A program made the position numbers and the translations under genes. Below the pieces are notes generated by a model that saw only the letters and a list, made by a program, of their open reading frames with translations, did not search any database and was not told the DNA's origin. DNA of 64,000 bases from Corynebacterium occultum (lineage in GTDB: Bacteria; Actinomycetota; Actinomycetes; Mycobacteriales; Mycobacteriaceae). The first letter of the stretch is position 1; each line of letters starts with the position of its first letter. The stretch spans positions 1,798,001-1,862,000 of the forward strand of contig NZ_CP046455.1 of assembly GCF_009734425.1 (NCBI RefSeq). The letters are read 5' to 3'. Shown here piece after piece: positions 28,290-39,636 of the stretch.

Positions 28290-28592
28290 ATGAATACTTT
28301 TGCGATCCTGTACGAATACGTCGACGACGCTGAGAAGGTGGCGTCCTTCCGCGCCGAGCACCGTGAGTTCCTCGGTCGTCTGGAGGATGAGGGCAAGCTC
28401 ATCGGTTCCGGCCCCTTCACCGATGAGAAGGGCGGTGCCCTGATCATCATCCGTCTGCCGGAACCTGCCACCGTTGAGGATGCCGGCACCCTCTTCGACA
28501 AGGATCCCTTCAAAATCAACGACCTGATCACCAAGCGCAGCATCCGCGCCTGGAACCCAGTCAAGAATGTCTTCCAGGAGCACCAGGCCTAG
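28290..28592 (+). CDS. YciI family protein
   Basis: Small 100-residue cytoplasmic protein of the YciI-like fold (ferredoxin-like dimer), with the typical pattern FAILYEY, RAEHREFLGRLEDEGKLIGSGPF, GALIII and DPFKINDLITKRSIRAW. The conserved His (RAEHREFL) and Asp (DKDPF) of the family are present. Enzymatic function is unknown for most members. It is divergent from pgsA (102 bases) and closed by a 20-bp palindromic terminator shared with terC. Confidence 0.88.
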   Translation: MNTFAILYEYVDDAEKVASFRAEHREFLGRLEDEGKLIGSGPFTDEKGGALIIIRLPEPATVEDAGTLFDKDPFKINDLITKRSIRAWNPVKNVFQEHQA

Positions 28593-28610
28593 GAATCCCC
28601 GGTACCGGAA

Positions 28611-28652
28611 AAACAGGCGGTGCCCCTCCCATGGGAGGGGCACCGCCTGTTT
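28611..28652. terminator. 20-bp perfect hairpin between yciI-like gene and terC
   Basis: The arms 28611-28630 (AAACAGGCGGTGCCCC...) and 28633-28652 are fully complementary around a central AT. The plus strand ends CTGTTTAGT and the minus strand ends in CTGTTTTTCC, so the element can end both convergent genes. Confidence 0.93.
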
Positions 28653-28691
28653 AGTGTTCAGGGTGACGCCATGAGGGCGTCGATCAGCTAT

Positions 28692-29807
28692 CTAGCGGTG
28701 TTGCTCGCCACCATTGAGCTGGTCGGCTTCACCGGTGGCCACGCCATCGCTGACCCCCTCAGCGGCATCCTGCTGCCCACGCTGGCGGCGGCGCTCCTCA
28801 GCAGCGTTGACGGAGATATCGATCGCACCCTGCGCCTGATCCCGCTTGTTCTTCCACACCGACAGCAGCACGGTGATCACCAGGACCGCGACGATCACTC
28901 CCAGGGAGAGCTGGGTGCTCACCTCCGGAACACTCAGGTTCTCACCACCGTTGATGAAGGGCAGGTTGTTTTCATGCAGGGCATGCAGCAGCAGCTTGAC
29001 ACCGATGAATCCCAGGATGATAGAGAGACCGTAGGAGAGGTAGACGAGGCGGTCCAGCAGGCCGTCGAGCAGGAAGTACATCTGACGCAGGCCCAGCAGG
29101 GAAAAGGCATTGGTAGTGAACACCAGGAAAGCCTCGGTGGTGATGCCGTAGATCGCCGGGATGGAGTCCAGGGCGAACATGATGTCAACCAGGCCGATGG
29201 CCACCAGGGCGATCATCAGCGGCGTGAAGTAGCGCTTGCCGTTCTTCTTGAAGGAAAGGTGGTCGCCCTCGATCTTGTCGCTGAGGGGCAGAACCTTGGA
29301 GGCCAGCCGAACCACCAGCATGTCCTTGGGGTCGGTCTCCGGGGAGTCCGAGAGCTCATCCCAGATCATCTTCACCGCGGTGAAGAGCAGGAAGGCGGCG
29401 AAGATATAGAAGATATCCGACCACGCCTCGATGACCGCGGCACCCAGCAGGATGAAGAGCAGGCGGAAGAACAGCGCCAGGGCGATGCCGATCAGCAGCA
29501 CCTTCTGCTGGTACTTACGGGGAATCTGGAAAGCGCCCATGATCAGCGCGAAGACGAAGAGGTTATCAACACTCAGGGCCTTCTCGGTGACATAACCGGT
29601 CAGGTATTCAATGCCGTGCTGGCTATCCCAGACCACCCAGACGATGAGGCCGAAAATCAGGGCCAGAGCCACGTAGAAAGCCGACCACCAGGCGGATTCC
29701 TTGAGGGTGGGCTCGTGTGGAGTCTTGACGTGAGAGTAAAAGTCGAAGATGAAGAATCCGGCGATCACGATGATGGTGATCGCCCAGACCCAGAGCGGGA
29801 CAGACAT
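28692..29807 (-). CDS. TerC family integral membrane protein (probable Mn2+ exporter)
   Basis: The 371-residue protein has about nine hydrophobic helices and the TerC signatures TEKALSVDNLFVFALIMGAF and IMFALDSIPAIYGIT, whose conserved acidic residues are thought to bind metal. TerC proteins were named for tellurite resistance, but several act in manganese efflux and metalation of exported enzymes. The C-terminal 40 residues are polar and Gln/Arg-rich. The 5' leader looks like a yybP-ykoY Mn2+ riboswitch, which supports a manganese role. Convergent with the yciI-like gene. Confidence 0.9.
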   Translation of the reverse strand: MSVPLWVWAITIIVIAGFFIFDFYSHVKTPHEPTLKESAWWSAFYVALALIFGLIVWVVWDSQHGIEYLTGYVTEKALSVDNLFVFALIMGAFQIPRKYQQKVLLIGIALALFFRLLFILLGAAVIEAWSDIFYIFAAFLLFTAVKMIWDELSDSPETDPKDMLVVRLASKVLPLSDKIEGDHLSFKKNGKRYFTPLMIALVAIGLVDIMFALDSIPAIYGITTEAFLVFTTNAFSLLGLRQMYFLLDGLLDRLVYLSYGLSIILGFIGVKLLLHALHENNLPFINGGENLSVPEVSTQLSLGVIVAVLVITVLLSVWKNKRDQAQGAIDISVNAAEERRRQRGQQDAAEGVSDGVATGEADQLNGGEQHR

Positions 29808-29818
29808 AAGTGTTTAAA

Positions 29819-29958
29819 CCTCCGGTCACTTAGGTGAGCCGGAGGTCTCCCCCACCCCCATGGTGAATCACCTGGGCTGGGCCGACATGACCGGGGAACC
29901 AATGGTGGTTTCCGTGCTGACGATCCATGCCGCGTTCGGGGTACTCCCCTCCTGACGC
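29819..29958 (-). promoter_or_regulatory. Putative yybP-ykoY (manganese) riboswitch in the terC leader
   Basis: On the minus strand the leader contains GGGGAGTACCCC, then ATCGTCAGCACGG, then CCCGGTCATGTCGG and GGGGGAGACCTCCGG, the order of conserved blocks I associate with the yybP-ykoY family, which senses Mn2+ and often controls TerC proteins. The 3' part includes the hairpin CCTCCGG/CCGGAGG (29819-29845) followed by TTTAAAC, a likely terminator 12 bases before the terC ATG. No covariance search could be run, so the family call is by eye. Confidence 0.7.
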
Positions 29959-29964
29959 CCAGCT

Positions 29965-29993
29965 ACTATAGCGAAATTAATCCTGGGTGTCAC
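29965..29993 (-). promoter_or_regulatory. terC promoter
   Basis: On the minus strand GTGACA (29988-29993) and TATAGT (29965-29970) are separated by 17 bases, close to the actinobacterial SigA consensus. It lies just upstream of the riboswitch-like leader. The remaining DNA to 30150 shows no gene; a 69-codon minus-strand frame there has no conserved feature. Confidence 0.6.
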
Positions 29994-30150
29994 CTGCTGG
30001 CCAGGCCCGGTCGGCATTGAATGGAAACCTTTCCGCGCCACCCTGTCCCAACACCCCCTAAACCGGGTTCCGGCATGCTGTCCTCACCACCCCCGCCGTC
30101 ACCCGCAGTGTCTGCCCACCTGGTCATCATCTGGGCGGGGGTGACAAGGA

Positions 30151-30164
30151 GGCGTCGATAAGCG
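30151..30164 (-). repeat. Intergenic 14-base motif CGCTTATCGACGCC, copy 2
   Basis: Exact copy on the minus strand, 72 bases after the ftsK stop codon and directly after the T run of the ftsK terminator, reading in the direction of ftsK transcription. Confidence 0.7.
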
Positions 30165-30210
30165 CAAAACCTCCCCGGGGCAACTATTTCACTGGTCATC
30201 CCCGGGGAGG
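30165..30210 (-). terminator. ftsK terminator
   Basis: CCTCCCCGGGG (30170-30180) and CCCCGGGGAGG (30200-30210) form an 11-bp perfect stem around a 19-base loop. On the minus strand the stem is followed by TTTTGCG, 25 bases after the ftsK stop codon. Confidence 0.85.
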
Positions 30211-30235
30211 ATTCCGGATCTGTGCCCGCAGGGTG

Positions 30236-33200
30236 TCAGAAGGCACCCTGGGAGGGGTTGTAGGTGGCCTGTACGGTGCGGGTGTCCCCGGCGTCCCCAC
30301 TAGAATCTGGCACCGGCTCGGCGAAGCCGTCATCACCCCACTGTGCTTCCTTGGGGGCATCAGCGGGGTCGGCGCCCTTGATCATCCAGATGATGGTGTC
30401 GAGCTCCTCCGGCTTGACCAGCACCTCGCGGGCCTTGGATCCCTCGGAAGGTCCGACCACACCACGGGTCTCCATCAGGTCCATCAGGCGGCCGGCCTTG
30501 GCGAAACCGATGCGTAGCTTGCGCTGCAGCATGGAGGTCGAACCCAGCTGGGAGGTGACCACCAGCTCGACGGCTTCAAGCAGATCATCCATGTCCTTGC
30601 CGATGTCCTCGTCGATGTCCTTCTTCGACTCGGAGACCTTCTCCTCAGTGACACCTGTGGTGTACTCCGGCTCGGCCTGGGACTTGGCGGCCTCGACCAC
30701 CGCCTGGATCTCCTCATCAGTGACAAAGGAGCCCTGCAGTCGCTGTGGCTTGCCGGCGCCCTGGGGAATGAAGAGAGCGTCACCCATACCGATCAGCTTC
30801 TCAGCACCACCCTGGTCGAGGATGACCCGGGAGTCCGTTAGTGAGGAGGTGGCGAACGCCAGACGGGAGGGCACGTTGGTCTTGATCAGACCGGTGACCA
30901 CATCCACCGAGGGGCGCTGGGTGGCCAGCACCAGGTGGATGCCGGCGGCACGCGCCTTCTGGGTGATGCGCACGATCGACTCCTCGATCTCCTTCGGGGC
31001 CGTCATCATCAGGTCAGCGAGCTCATCGACCACACAGACGATATAGGGGTAGGGCTTGTAGATTCTTTCCGAACCCATCGGGGTCTGGATCTCCCCGGAC
31101 TCGACCTTGCGGTTGAAGTCCTTGATATGGCGCACCCGGGTGTGCTTCATGTCCATGTAGCGCTGTTCCATCTCCTCAACCAGCCACTGCAGCGCGGCAG
31201 CGGCCTTCTTCGGCTGGGTGATGATCGGGGTGATCAGGTGCGGGATGCCCTCATAAGGGGTCAACTCCACCATCTTCGGGTCCACCAGGATCATGCGGAC
31301 CTGCTCGGGGGTCGCCCTGGTGAGTACCGAAACCAGCAGGGAGTTGACGAAGGCGGACTTACCGGAGCCGGTGGAACCTGCGACCAAAAGGTGCGGCATC
31401 TTCTGGATCGAGTGGCTGACGAACTCGCCCTCAATATCCTTGCCCAGGGCGATCAGCATCGGATCCTCATTGGCCATGGTGGCCGGGGCTTCGAGGACAT
31501 CAGCCAGGCGCACCATTTCCCGGTCCTCATTGGGCACCTCGATGCCGACCGCGGACTTGCCCGGGATCGGGGTCAGCAGTCGGACATTATCGGTGGCTGC
31601 GGCATAGGCCAGGTTGGACTGCAGGTTGGTGATCTTGGAGACCTTCACACCAGGCCCCAACTCCACCTCATAGCGGGTGACCGTCGGGCCGCGGGAAAAA
31701 CCGGTGACCGTGGCATCAATCTTAAATTCATTGAAGACATCGGTGATCGCCTCGATCATGCGGTCATTGGCCGCGGAGCGCGTCTTCGCCGGCTCACCGG
31801 GAGTCAGCAGGTGGGTGCTGGGCAGTTCATAGGTGCTGGGCTCAGGCTGCCAGGGTTCCATCATCTTCTGGACGGGGGCGGGCTCATCGCCTGACTCCGG
31901 TGCAGATTTTGCAGGGGGAGCGGCGCTGGAGCGGGCGAGGATGGCATCACGCATAGCCTTGCGGCTGGCGGCCACCGCATCACGCTCCGCCCGGGAATCC
32001 TCAGGCTCCTCGGGTTCCTTCAGCGGCTTGCTTATCGACGCCGCCGCCTGCTCGGCGCTGACCACGGGGAACTCATCCGTATCAGCGATCTCCGGCACTG
32101 CCGGAGCACTGGGGGCAGGGGCCGGCTCACGGGAATCGCGGTGTGCCGCCTTCGGGGTTTCGAAGAGGGTGTGCTGTGCCGCATCCTCCTCATCCTCGAG
32201 CGGATAATTGTCCATCGGGGTCTTCACCGGGGCGGGGCGAACGGGCCGGGGTCGGCTGGGGCGAGGGGCCGGGCGTTCCGCCCGCGGGGCAGGTCGACGA
32301 CGGGGTTCCTCACCCCGGGTGCGGGCGTCGATCTCATCATCGACATGGCCGTAGCGGTCGTCCTCTTCTTCGTAGTAGTCCTCATCATCGCCATGGCTGC
32401 CCCGGAAGAGTCCCTGGAGGGCTTCACTGAGGACGTTGAGTGCCTGCCGGGTGGTGATTCCGGTGACCTTGAGGGCACCGTAGATGATCACCAGAATAAG
32501 AATCGGGATGGCCAGGTAGCTGCTGAACCCGGCGGCCAGCAGCCCACCGGTATAGGCACCGATCGCACCGCCGGCGATCCTGCGCCCCTCCCAGCTGGTG
32601 GGGTCACCACCGAGCACGTGAACCAGGCCGAGCATGGCGACGATGATCAGCGCGGTGCCGGCGGAAACACGCACCCGATCCTGGGGGCCACCCTTGAGGC
32701 CGAGCATGAGCACGATCGCCAGGGCAACCAATGCCACCGGCAGGATGACGGCACCCGCACCGATGACGGTGTGGGTGATCATGGCGATGAAGGCTCCGAT
32801 CGGGCCGGCGATGTCCAACCAGACGGAGGCGCCGAGGACTGCGGCCAAACCGATGAGGGTCAGTCCCACACCGTCGGAGTGCTCCTCCACCCATTCGGAA
32901 AGATCCTGGAGAGGATTGTCTCCCTCCTCCGGATCCATTAGATTGCCACGGTCAATGATTTCGGTCTTGACATTGGCTTTCCCCGCATTCTTGCGGCTGC
33001 TGCGCTTGGGCTGCGTCTCGGTCTTGGACTCCTTCGCTGCACTTCGCTTCTTTCCGCTAGCCTTGCTTTCCTTCATATCCTCCGCGCCCCAGGGGGCATC
33101 CTCGTCATAAAGATCATCGTCACGGCCGCGGCTGCCAATGCCCCGGGTCAGGTTCCCCAACCCCTGGGCGGTGGCCGAAAACACCGAACCGATGCCTTTG

Positions 33201-33391
33201 CCGACCGCCCCTACCGCACTGCCGGTCCGCTCTTCAGAGGTACTGGCGGCCCGGTGGGCCACGGGAGCGTTAACGGCAGTTCGACCGGCCGGGCGGGAAC
33301 GATTCCTCCCCTTCCCCCGGTCGCGGTCCCGATCCCGGGTCCGGTTACCGGTACCCTTGGGTCGTTTGGAGGCGGCACTTCTGACAGTCAT
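30236..33391 (-). CDS. ftsK: DNA translocase FtsK/SpoIIIE
   Basis: Pumps chromosomal DNA through the division septum and aids dimer resolution. From ATG 33391 the protein has 1051 residues: a basic, low-complexity N-terminus (about 1-170), four transmembrane helices (about 175-330), a Pro/Arg-rich acidic linker (to about 560), then the RecA-like motor with Walker [11 protein letters not shown] (about 672-681) and Walker [14 protein letters not shown]. The C-terminal gamma domain ([19 protein letters not shown]) recognises KOPS-like DNA. ATG 33391 is favoured by GGGGAG just upstream, though spacing is short; the frame opens at 33436. A copy of the 11-base motif core lies in its linker. Confidence 0.95.
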   Translation of the reverse strand: MTVRSAASKRPKGTGNRTRDRDRDRGKGRNRSRPAGRTAVNAPVAHRAASTSEERTGSAVGAVGKGIGSVFSATAQGLGNLTRGIGSRGRDDDLYDEDAPWGAEDMKESKASGKKRSAAKESKTETQPKRSSRKNAGKANVKTEIIDRGNLMDPEEGDNPLQDLSEWVEEHSDGVGLTLIGLAAVLGASVWLDIAGPIGAFIAMITHTVIGAGAVILPVALVALAIVLMLGLKGGPQDRVRVSAGTALIIVAMLGLVHVLGGDPTSWEGRRIAGGAIGAYTGGLLAAGFSSYLAIPILILVIIYGALKVTGITTRQALNVLSEALQGLFRGSHGDDEDYYEEEDDRYGHVDDEIDARTRGEEPRRRPAPRAERPAPRPSRPRPVRPAPVKTPMDNYPLEDEEDAAQHTLFETPKAAHRDSREPAPAPSAPAVPEIADTDEFPVVSAEQAAASISKPLKEPEEPEDSRAERDAVAASRKAMRDAILARSSAAPPAKSAPESGDEPAPVQKMMEPWQPEPSTYELPSTHLLTPGEPAKTRSAANDRMIEAITDVFNEFKIDATVTGFSRGPTVTRYEVELGPGVKVSKITNLQSNLAYAAATDNVRLLTPIPGKSAVGIEVPNEDREMVRLADVLEAPATMANEDPMLIALGKDIEGEFVSHSIQKMPHLLVAGSTGSGKSAFVNSLLVSVLTRATPEQVRMILVDPKMVELTPYEGIPHLITPIITQPKKAAAALQWLVEEMEQRYMDMKHTRVRHIKDFNRKVESGEIQTPMGSERIYKPYPYIVCVVDELADLMMTAPKEIEESIVRITQKARAAGIHLVLATQRPSVDVVTGLIKTNVPSRLAFATSSLTDSRVILDQGGAEKLIGMGDALFIPQGAGKPQRLQGSFVTDEEIQAVVEAAKSQAEPEYTTGVTEEKVSESKKDIDEDIGKDMDDLLEAVELVVTSQLGSTSMLQRKLRIGFAKAGRLMDLMETRGVVGPSEGSKAREVLVKPEELDTIIWMIKGADPADAPKEAQWGDDGFAEPVPDSSGDAGDTRTVQATYNPSQGAF

Positions 33392-33511
33392 GCTCCCCAG
33401 AGTAGTCCCACATGCCCCATGGTTCCCAGCTGCCACACCGCTTAAAGCTCAACTTGAGGTTCACGTTAGGAAACTCAGCTTAATCAAGTCAAATGGCTTG
33501 ACCGTCCCAAG

Positions 33512-34138
33512 TCAGAGGGCTTTTCTTCCCAACACTTCCGGGTCACCACTGATCTCCACCTTGACCGCATCCCGGCCGAAGACCCACAGCAGCAGCTCCC
33601 CCACCGCCCCGGAAATCCGGAGCACATCATCCCCGGACTCACTCACCCCGCGGGAGTCAGCGACCACCAGTGGCGGCTGTCCATCGGCCAGCAGAATCAC
33701 CGGCACCGGGGATTTTGCGAGCATCCGCTTGGCCATCATCTTCAGTATCCCGTAGAGCTCAGAACTGACCCGTTCACTGAAATCCCGGGGCTCCACCACT
33801 CCCCCGCCGCGGCGCACATCCTCCAGATGGACGAAATGCTCCGCCGTATTGGCGACACCATCAAGCAGGCGCCAGGGGGAAAGCCCCTGCGGCCCGGCGG
33901 CCCAGTCCCGGACGACCTCTTCAAAGGAACGGGCGTACTGCTTCTTCTCCGCCCGCTCCAGCAGGGACTTGAAGGGAGGCAGAAAAATACCCGCCGCACC
34001 GGTGGGAACATTCTCCCGGATGTAGAGGTGAACCGCGAGATCCTGGGTATCCCACCCCTCACACAGGGTCGGGGCATCAGGCCCCAGGTTCAGCATCAGT
34101 TCAGCCAGGCGGGCGCGTTCAGCAGCGGAAAAAGACAT
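33512..34138 (-). CDS. TIGR03085 family protein (maleylpyruvate-isomerase/DinB-like fold)
   Basis: The 208-residue protein begins MSFSAAERARLAELMLNLGPDAPTLCEGWDTQDLAVHLYIREN and contains TAEHFVHLEDVRR, the helix with conserved His residues of the mycothiol-dependent/DinB superfamily; such His residues often bind a metal ion. The closest named family is TIGR03085. A thiol-transferase role is possible but not shown. The ATG at 34138 is assigned by family N-terminus; the ribosome site is weak. It lies between ftsK and rnj on the same strand. Confidence 0.8.
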   Translation of the reverse strand: MSFSAAERARLAELMLNLGPDAPTLCEGWDTQDLAVHLYIRENVPTGAAGIFLPPFKSLLERAEKKQYARSFEEVVRDWAAGPQGLSPWRLLDGVANTAEHFVHLEDVRRGGGVVEPRDFSERVSSELYGILKMMAKRMLAKSPVPVILLADGQPPLVVADSRGVSESGDDVLRISGAVGELLLWVFGRDAVKVEISGDPEVLGRKAL

Positions 34139-34220
34139 GCACCCCAGCATAACCACCATTCGGGGTGGCTGCCAGGGTGCAGTCAGTCCGCTCAAGGTGA
34201 GCGGGGATCAGCAGGAAATT

Positions 34221-36359
34221 CTAGAGACTCTCACGAGTCGCCTGGATATCATCCTCGCCGGCCTGCTGATGGTCTTCCGAGGTCATCGGAACCACAGTCG
34301 GCAGGATCATCGGTTCACGACGCCACTTCTGTTCCACCATGCGGGAAACCTTGCGACGCAGCTGCTGAACCATGCGGTAGGGGTCATTCTCGCCCTCCGC
34401 GGCCAGATCGTTCATGGTGACCTCAGTCAGCTCGGTGACCTCAGAGGTGACCTCAGAGGAATCCTCGGCATAACCCTTGGTCTCGACTCGGGGGCGCTCC
34501 AGCAGGCGGCCGGTGCGGTTGTCGATGATGGCGGTGATGGCGATCAGGCCACCCTCACCCAGCGAAGTGCGGTCAGCCAGCACATCAGCATCGACCTCAC
34601 CCATGGTGACACCGTCAACATACAGGTTGCCCACCGGGATCTGGCCGACCACGCTGGCACGGCCGTTGACCAAGTCGACGACGACACCGTTCTGAGCCAG
34701 CACCACGTTCTCCGCCGGGACACCGGTGGAGATGGCCAGCTCCTTGTTGGCACGCAGGTGACGCCATTCGCCGTGCACCGGCATGGCGTTCTTCGGACGA
34801 GCTGCGTTGTAGAGGAAGAGCAGCTCACCGGCATAACCATGGCCGGAGGTGTGAACCTTGGCGTCACGACCGGTGATCACGGTGGCACCGATCTGGGACA
34901 GGTTGTTGATCACACCGAAGACCGCTTCCTCATTGCCCGGAACCAGGGAGGAGGACAGGATGATCAGATCGCCGTCACGGACCGTGATCTGACGATGCTC
35001 ACGGCGAGCCATGCGGGACAGAGCCGCCATCGGCTCACCCTGGGTACCGGTGGTGATCAGCATGACCTTGTGCGGGGCCATCTTGGAGGCATCATCCATG
35101 GAGATGATGGTGCCGCGCGGGGCCTTCAGGTAGCCCAGCTTCTCCGCGATCTCCATGTTGCGGATCATGGAACGGCCATTGAAGGCGACCTTACGGCCGG
35201 CAGCGGCAGCCGCATCCACGGCAGCCTGGACACGGTAGACATTCGAGGCGAAGGAAGCCAGGATGACTCGCTGACGTGCTTCCGTGACCAGTCGCTTCAG
35301 GGTCGGGGCGATCTCCGCTTCCGAACCGGAAACACCCGGGGTAGTCGCATTGGTGGAGTCACACATGATCAGGTCGACACCCTCATCACCGAAACGGGAG
35401 AGAGCCGGCAGATCAGTGGGGCGACCATCCGTCGGGGTCTGGTCCATCTTGATGTCACCCGTGTGGATGACCAGGCCGGCGCCCGTCTTGATGGCCAGGC
35501 CGAGGCAGTCCGGGATGGAGTGGTTCACGGCCCAGAATCGGAGGTTGAAGGGACCCCGATTCTCGTTGGACTTCTCATTGACCTCGATCAGCTTCGGACG
35601 CTGGCGATGCTCCTTGCACTTGGCGGCGATCAGCGCGAGGGTGAAACGGGAACCGATGACCGGGAGATCCGGGCGCAGCTTCAGCAGCCACGGGATGGCA
35701 CCGATGTGATCCTCATGACCGTGGGTGACCACCAGGGCCTCGACCCGGTCAAGCTGATTCTCGATGGGACCGAAGTCCGGCAGGATGAGATCGACTCCCG
35801 GCTCACCGGAGGAGGGGAAGAGGACACCACAGTCAACGATGAGCAGACGGTTGTTGTACTCGAAGACGGTCATGTTGCGGCCGATCTCGGAGATACCACC
35901 GAGAGCGTAGATGCGCAGACCGTTGCGCGGAGCCTTCGGCGGCTCCGGCAGACGCTTGGTCATGTCCGCACCCTGCATGGACTTGACCACATTGCGGCGG
36001 CCACGGTTCGCAGCGCTGTTGCCACCGCGGTCATTGTTGCCACCGCGGTCATTGTTGCCACCGCGGTCATTGTTGCCACCGCGGTCATTGTTGCCACCGC
36101 GGCGGCCACGGCCACCACGACGGTTCCCGGCACGGGAACGGTTGTTGTTTTCATTGGATCCGGCCGCGGCCTCAGATCCGGCATCAGGGTTATTGTCCTG
36201 ACGGGTCTCATCAGCTGCGGCACGGGGTGCAGTGCCCGCAGTCTCCGAGGACGCTTTTTCGGAGTTCGTCTCCGGCGCCTGGAAGACCGGGGTTTCCGCG
36301 GTCTCCGGCGGGCCAGCCTTACGGGTGACCTTCCGAGAACGGTTACGGGGTTCAGTCAT
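34221..36359 (-). CDS. rnj: Ribonuclease J
   Basis: Endo- and 5'-exoribonuclease of mRNA turnover and rRNA maturation. The 712-residue protein has a long disordered N-terminus (about 1-145), rich in Asn, Gly and Arg, with a GGNNDR tandem repeat at about 88-112. The metallo-beta-lactamase domain carries the zinc motif VTHGHEDHIGA (about 211-221) and downstream HTGD and DSTNA. The beta-CASP domain (ASFASNVYRVQ) with TSGHG and MPVHGEWRH follows, then the C-terminal domain. It begins only 2 bases after the dapA stop codon, so it is likely co-transcribed with dapB-thyX-dapA. Confidence 0.95.
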   Translation of the reverse strand: MTEPRNRSRKVTRKAGPPETAETPVFQAPETNSEKASSETAGTAPRAAADETRQDNNPDAGSEAAAGSNENNNRSRAGNRRGGRGRRGGNNDRGGNNDRGGNNDRGGNNDRGGNSAANRGRRNVVKSMQGADMTKRLPEPPKAPRNGLRIYALGGISEIGRNMTVFEYNNRLLIVDCGVLFPSSGEPGVDLILPDFGPIENQLDRVEALVVTHGHEDHIGAIPWLLKLRPDLPVIGSRFTLALIAAKCKEHRQRPKLIEVNEKSNENRGPFNLRFWAVNHSIPDCLGLAIKTGAGLVIHTGDIKMDQTPTDGRPTDLPALSRFGDEGVDLIMCDSTNATTPGVSGSEAEIAPTLKRLVTEARQRVILASFASNVYRVQAAVDAAAAAGRKVAFNGRSMIRNMEIAEKLGYLKAPRGTIISMDDASKMAPHKVMLITTGTQGEPMAALSRMARREHRQITVRDGDLIILSSSLVPGNEEAVFGVINNLSQIGATVITGRDAKVHTSGHGYAGELLFLYNAARPKNAMPVHGEWRHLRANKELAISTGVPAENVVLAQNGVVVDLVNGRASVVGQIPVGNLYVDGVTMGEVDADVLADRTSLGEGGLIAITAIIDNRTGRLLERPRVETKGYAEDSSEVTSEVTELTEVTMNDLAAEGENDPYRMVQQLRRKVSRMVEQKWRREPMILPTVVPMTSEDHQQAGEDDIQATRESL
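36022..36093. repeat. Four tandem 18-bp repeats inside rnj
   Basis: Four identical units of CCACCGCGGTCATTGTTG lie head to tail. Read on the minus strand they encode repeated Gly-Gly-Asn-Asn-Asp-Arg in the disordered N-terminus of RNase J. Identity of the copies at DNA level suggests recent slippage; copy number may vary between strains. Confidence 0.95.
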
Positions 36360-36361
36360 AT

Positions 36362-37273
<912 letters not shown>

Positions 37274-37322
37274 TCAGGCTACCCTTTTCCACGCGGCGAG
37301 GTGGAATCGACGCAACCTAAAT

Positions 37323-38078
37323 TCAGAATTCACTCACATAGGGACTGATCGCCATCTCAGAACCGTCTGAGAGCTTGGATATTTCAAAATCACCCAATAA
37401 GACGGGTGCCTCATTACGGAGGAGCTTGAGGCAGGCTACCGCCAGCGCCCGGATCTCCACATCAGCATGCTCGGTCGCACGCATGCCGATGAAATGACGC
37501 CAGGTGCGAAAGTTCCCGGTGACCACGATCCGCGACTCGGTGGCATTGGGCAGGATCGCCCGCGCCGCCTGCCTGGCCTGTTTCTTACGCAACAGGGCGT
37601 TGGGCTCATCCGCCAACTTCTCCTCCAGTGCATCAAGCAGTTCCCGATAGATGAAACGTGACTCATCCACTGCGCGCAGCATCAGCTGACGCAGCTCCGG
37701 GTCCTCCGCAATCAAGGGAGGCAACACCACCTCCGCCTCATCACCATGGACGAAACGTTGGCTGAGCTGGGAAAATGAGAAATGTCGGTGGCGGACCAGC
37801 TCATGGGTCGCAGAACGGGAGATGCCGCGAATATAGAGCGTGGCGGTGGCGTGCTCGAGTAGTGCAGCATGGCCGACCTCCATGATGTGCCGGAGATAGG
37901 CCGCGTTCGTGGCGGTGCGGGGATTGGGCTTGTCGAAGGTTTCATAACAGGCCCGGCCCGCGAACTCGACGAGCGCCTCAGGCCCGTTGTCGGTGTCCGG
38001 TGTCCAGTCGATGTCCGCGGGGGGTTGGAAGGAGGTGCAGGCCAGAAGCTGCACGTCCAGATCCACTTCCTTTGCCAA
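37323..38078 (-). CDS. thyX: Flavin-dependent thymidylate synthase
   Basis: Makes dTMP from dUMP using methylene-tetrahydrofolate and FADH2. The 251-residue protein contains the diagnostic ThyX motif [14 protein letters not shown] (about 93-106; RHR-x7-S). It is transcribed with dapB upstream (14-base gap) and dapA downstream, the dapB-thyX-dapA order of C. glutamicum. ThyA, if present, is not in this window. Confidence 0.97.
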   Translation of the reverse strand: MAKEVDLDVQLLACTSFQPPADIDWTPDTDNGPEALVEFAGRACYETFDKPNPRTATNAAYLRHIMEVGHAALLEHATATLYIRGISRSATHELVRHRHFSFSQLSQRFVHGDEAEVVLPPLIAEDPELRQLMLRAVDESRFIYRELLDALEEKLADEPNALLRKKQARQAARAILPNATESRIVVTGNFRTWRHFIGMRATEHADVEIRALAVACLKLLRNEAPVLLGDFEISKLSDGSEMAISPYVSEF

Positions 38079-38092
38079 TGTTCAGACCTGCC

Positions 38093-39070
<978 letters not shown>

Positions 39071-39146
39071 CTAAACTCGGGATACCCCCCTGCCCAGCCG
39101 GGAAAGCCGAAACCTCGGGAGGGCCCACACTCAAAGGAGAAAAGTA

Positions 39147-39527
39147 ATGGCTGTCCGCAAAACCCCCGCCGAGAAAGCCGCCGAAGCTCTCGTGGAGGTC
39201 GAAGCTAAGATCCAGGGGTTCCCCGCCCCTTTCGCTGAACTCGGTACCCGGATGCATGAACTGATCATGCATGCGAACCCACAGCTCAAGCCACGTATCT
39301 GGTACGGCATGCCAGGCTATGCCCTGGCAGCTTCCAAGCCGGTGCTGGTCTTCTTCCGCTGCGATGAAGGGGTATTCAGCATGGGGATTTCAGAGAAGGC
39401 GAATATCTCCTTACCGCCGGGCGCCAGCGATCGACTCATCAGCTCCTCCTGGTTTCTCCATTCCCTGGATGAGACAACGGAACAGCGGATCATCTCCATT
39501 GTGCAGCGCGCCACCTGGGTGCAATAG
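39147..39527 (+). CDS. DUF1801 domain protein (YdhG-like)
   Basis: Cytoplasmic protein of 126 residues with the DUF1801 pattern: a helical N-terminus, then PQLKPRIWYGMPGYAL, FFRCDEGVFSMGISEKA and a C-terminal helix. These proteins have a small alpha/beta fold of unknown function; some are annotated as iron-chaperone-like without strong evidence. AAAGGAGA lies 8 bases upstream of ATG 39147. It is a lone gene divergent from dapB. Confidence 0.8.
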   Translation: MAVRKTPAEKAAEALVEVEAKIQGFPAPFAELGTRMHELIMHANPQLKPRIWYGMPGYALAASKPVLVFFRCDEGVFSMGISEKANISLPPGASDRLISSSWFLHSLDETTEQRIISIVQRATWVQ

Positions 39528-39636
39528 CGGGGAAACTTGAGGGAAGGGCATCAGGAGAGCAACAATTCCCCAACAATCAGGTCATAATGGTTGACTTTCT
39601 CTTTTATCGGGGAAACCAAAGGAATATACTTCCAGT

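Noticed and set aside
29990-30199. 69-codon minus-strand frame upstream of terC
   Set aside because: Overlaps the ftsK terminator and the 14-base motif; no recognisable protein feature.
36022-36093. Short tandem repeats that might be read as CRISPR
   Set aside because: Units are contiguous without spacers and keep the rnj reading frame, and no cas gene is present.
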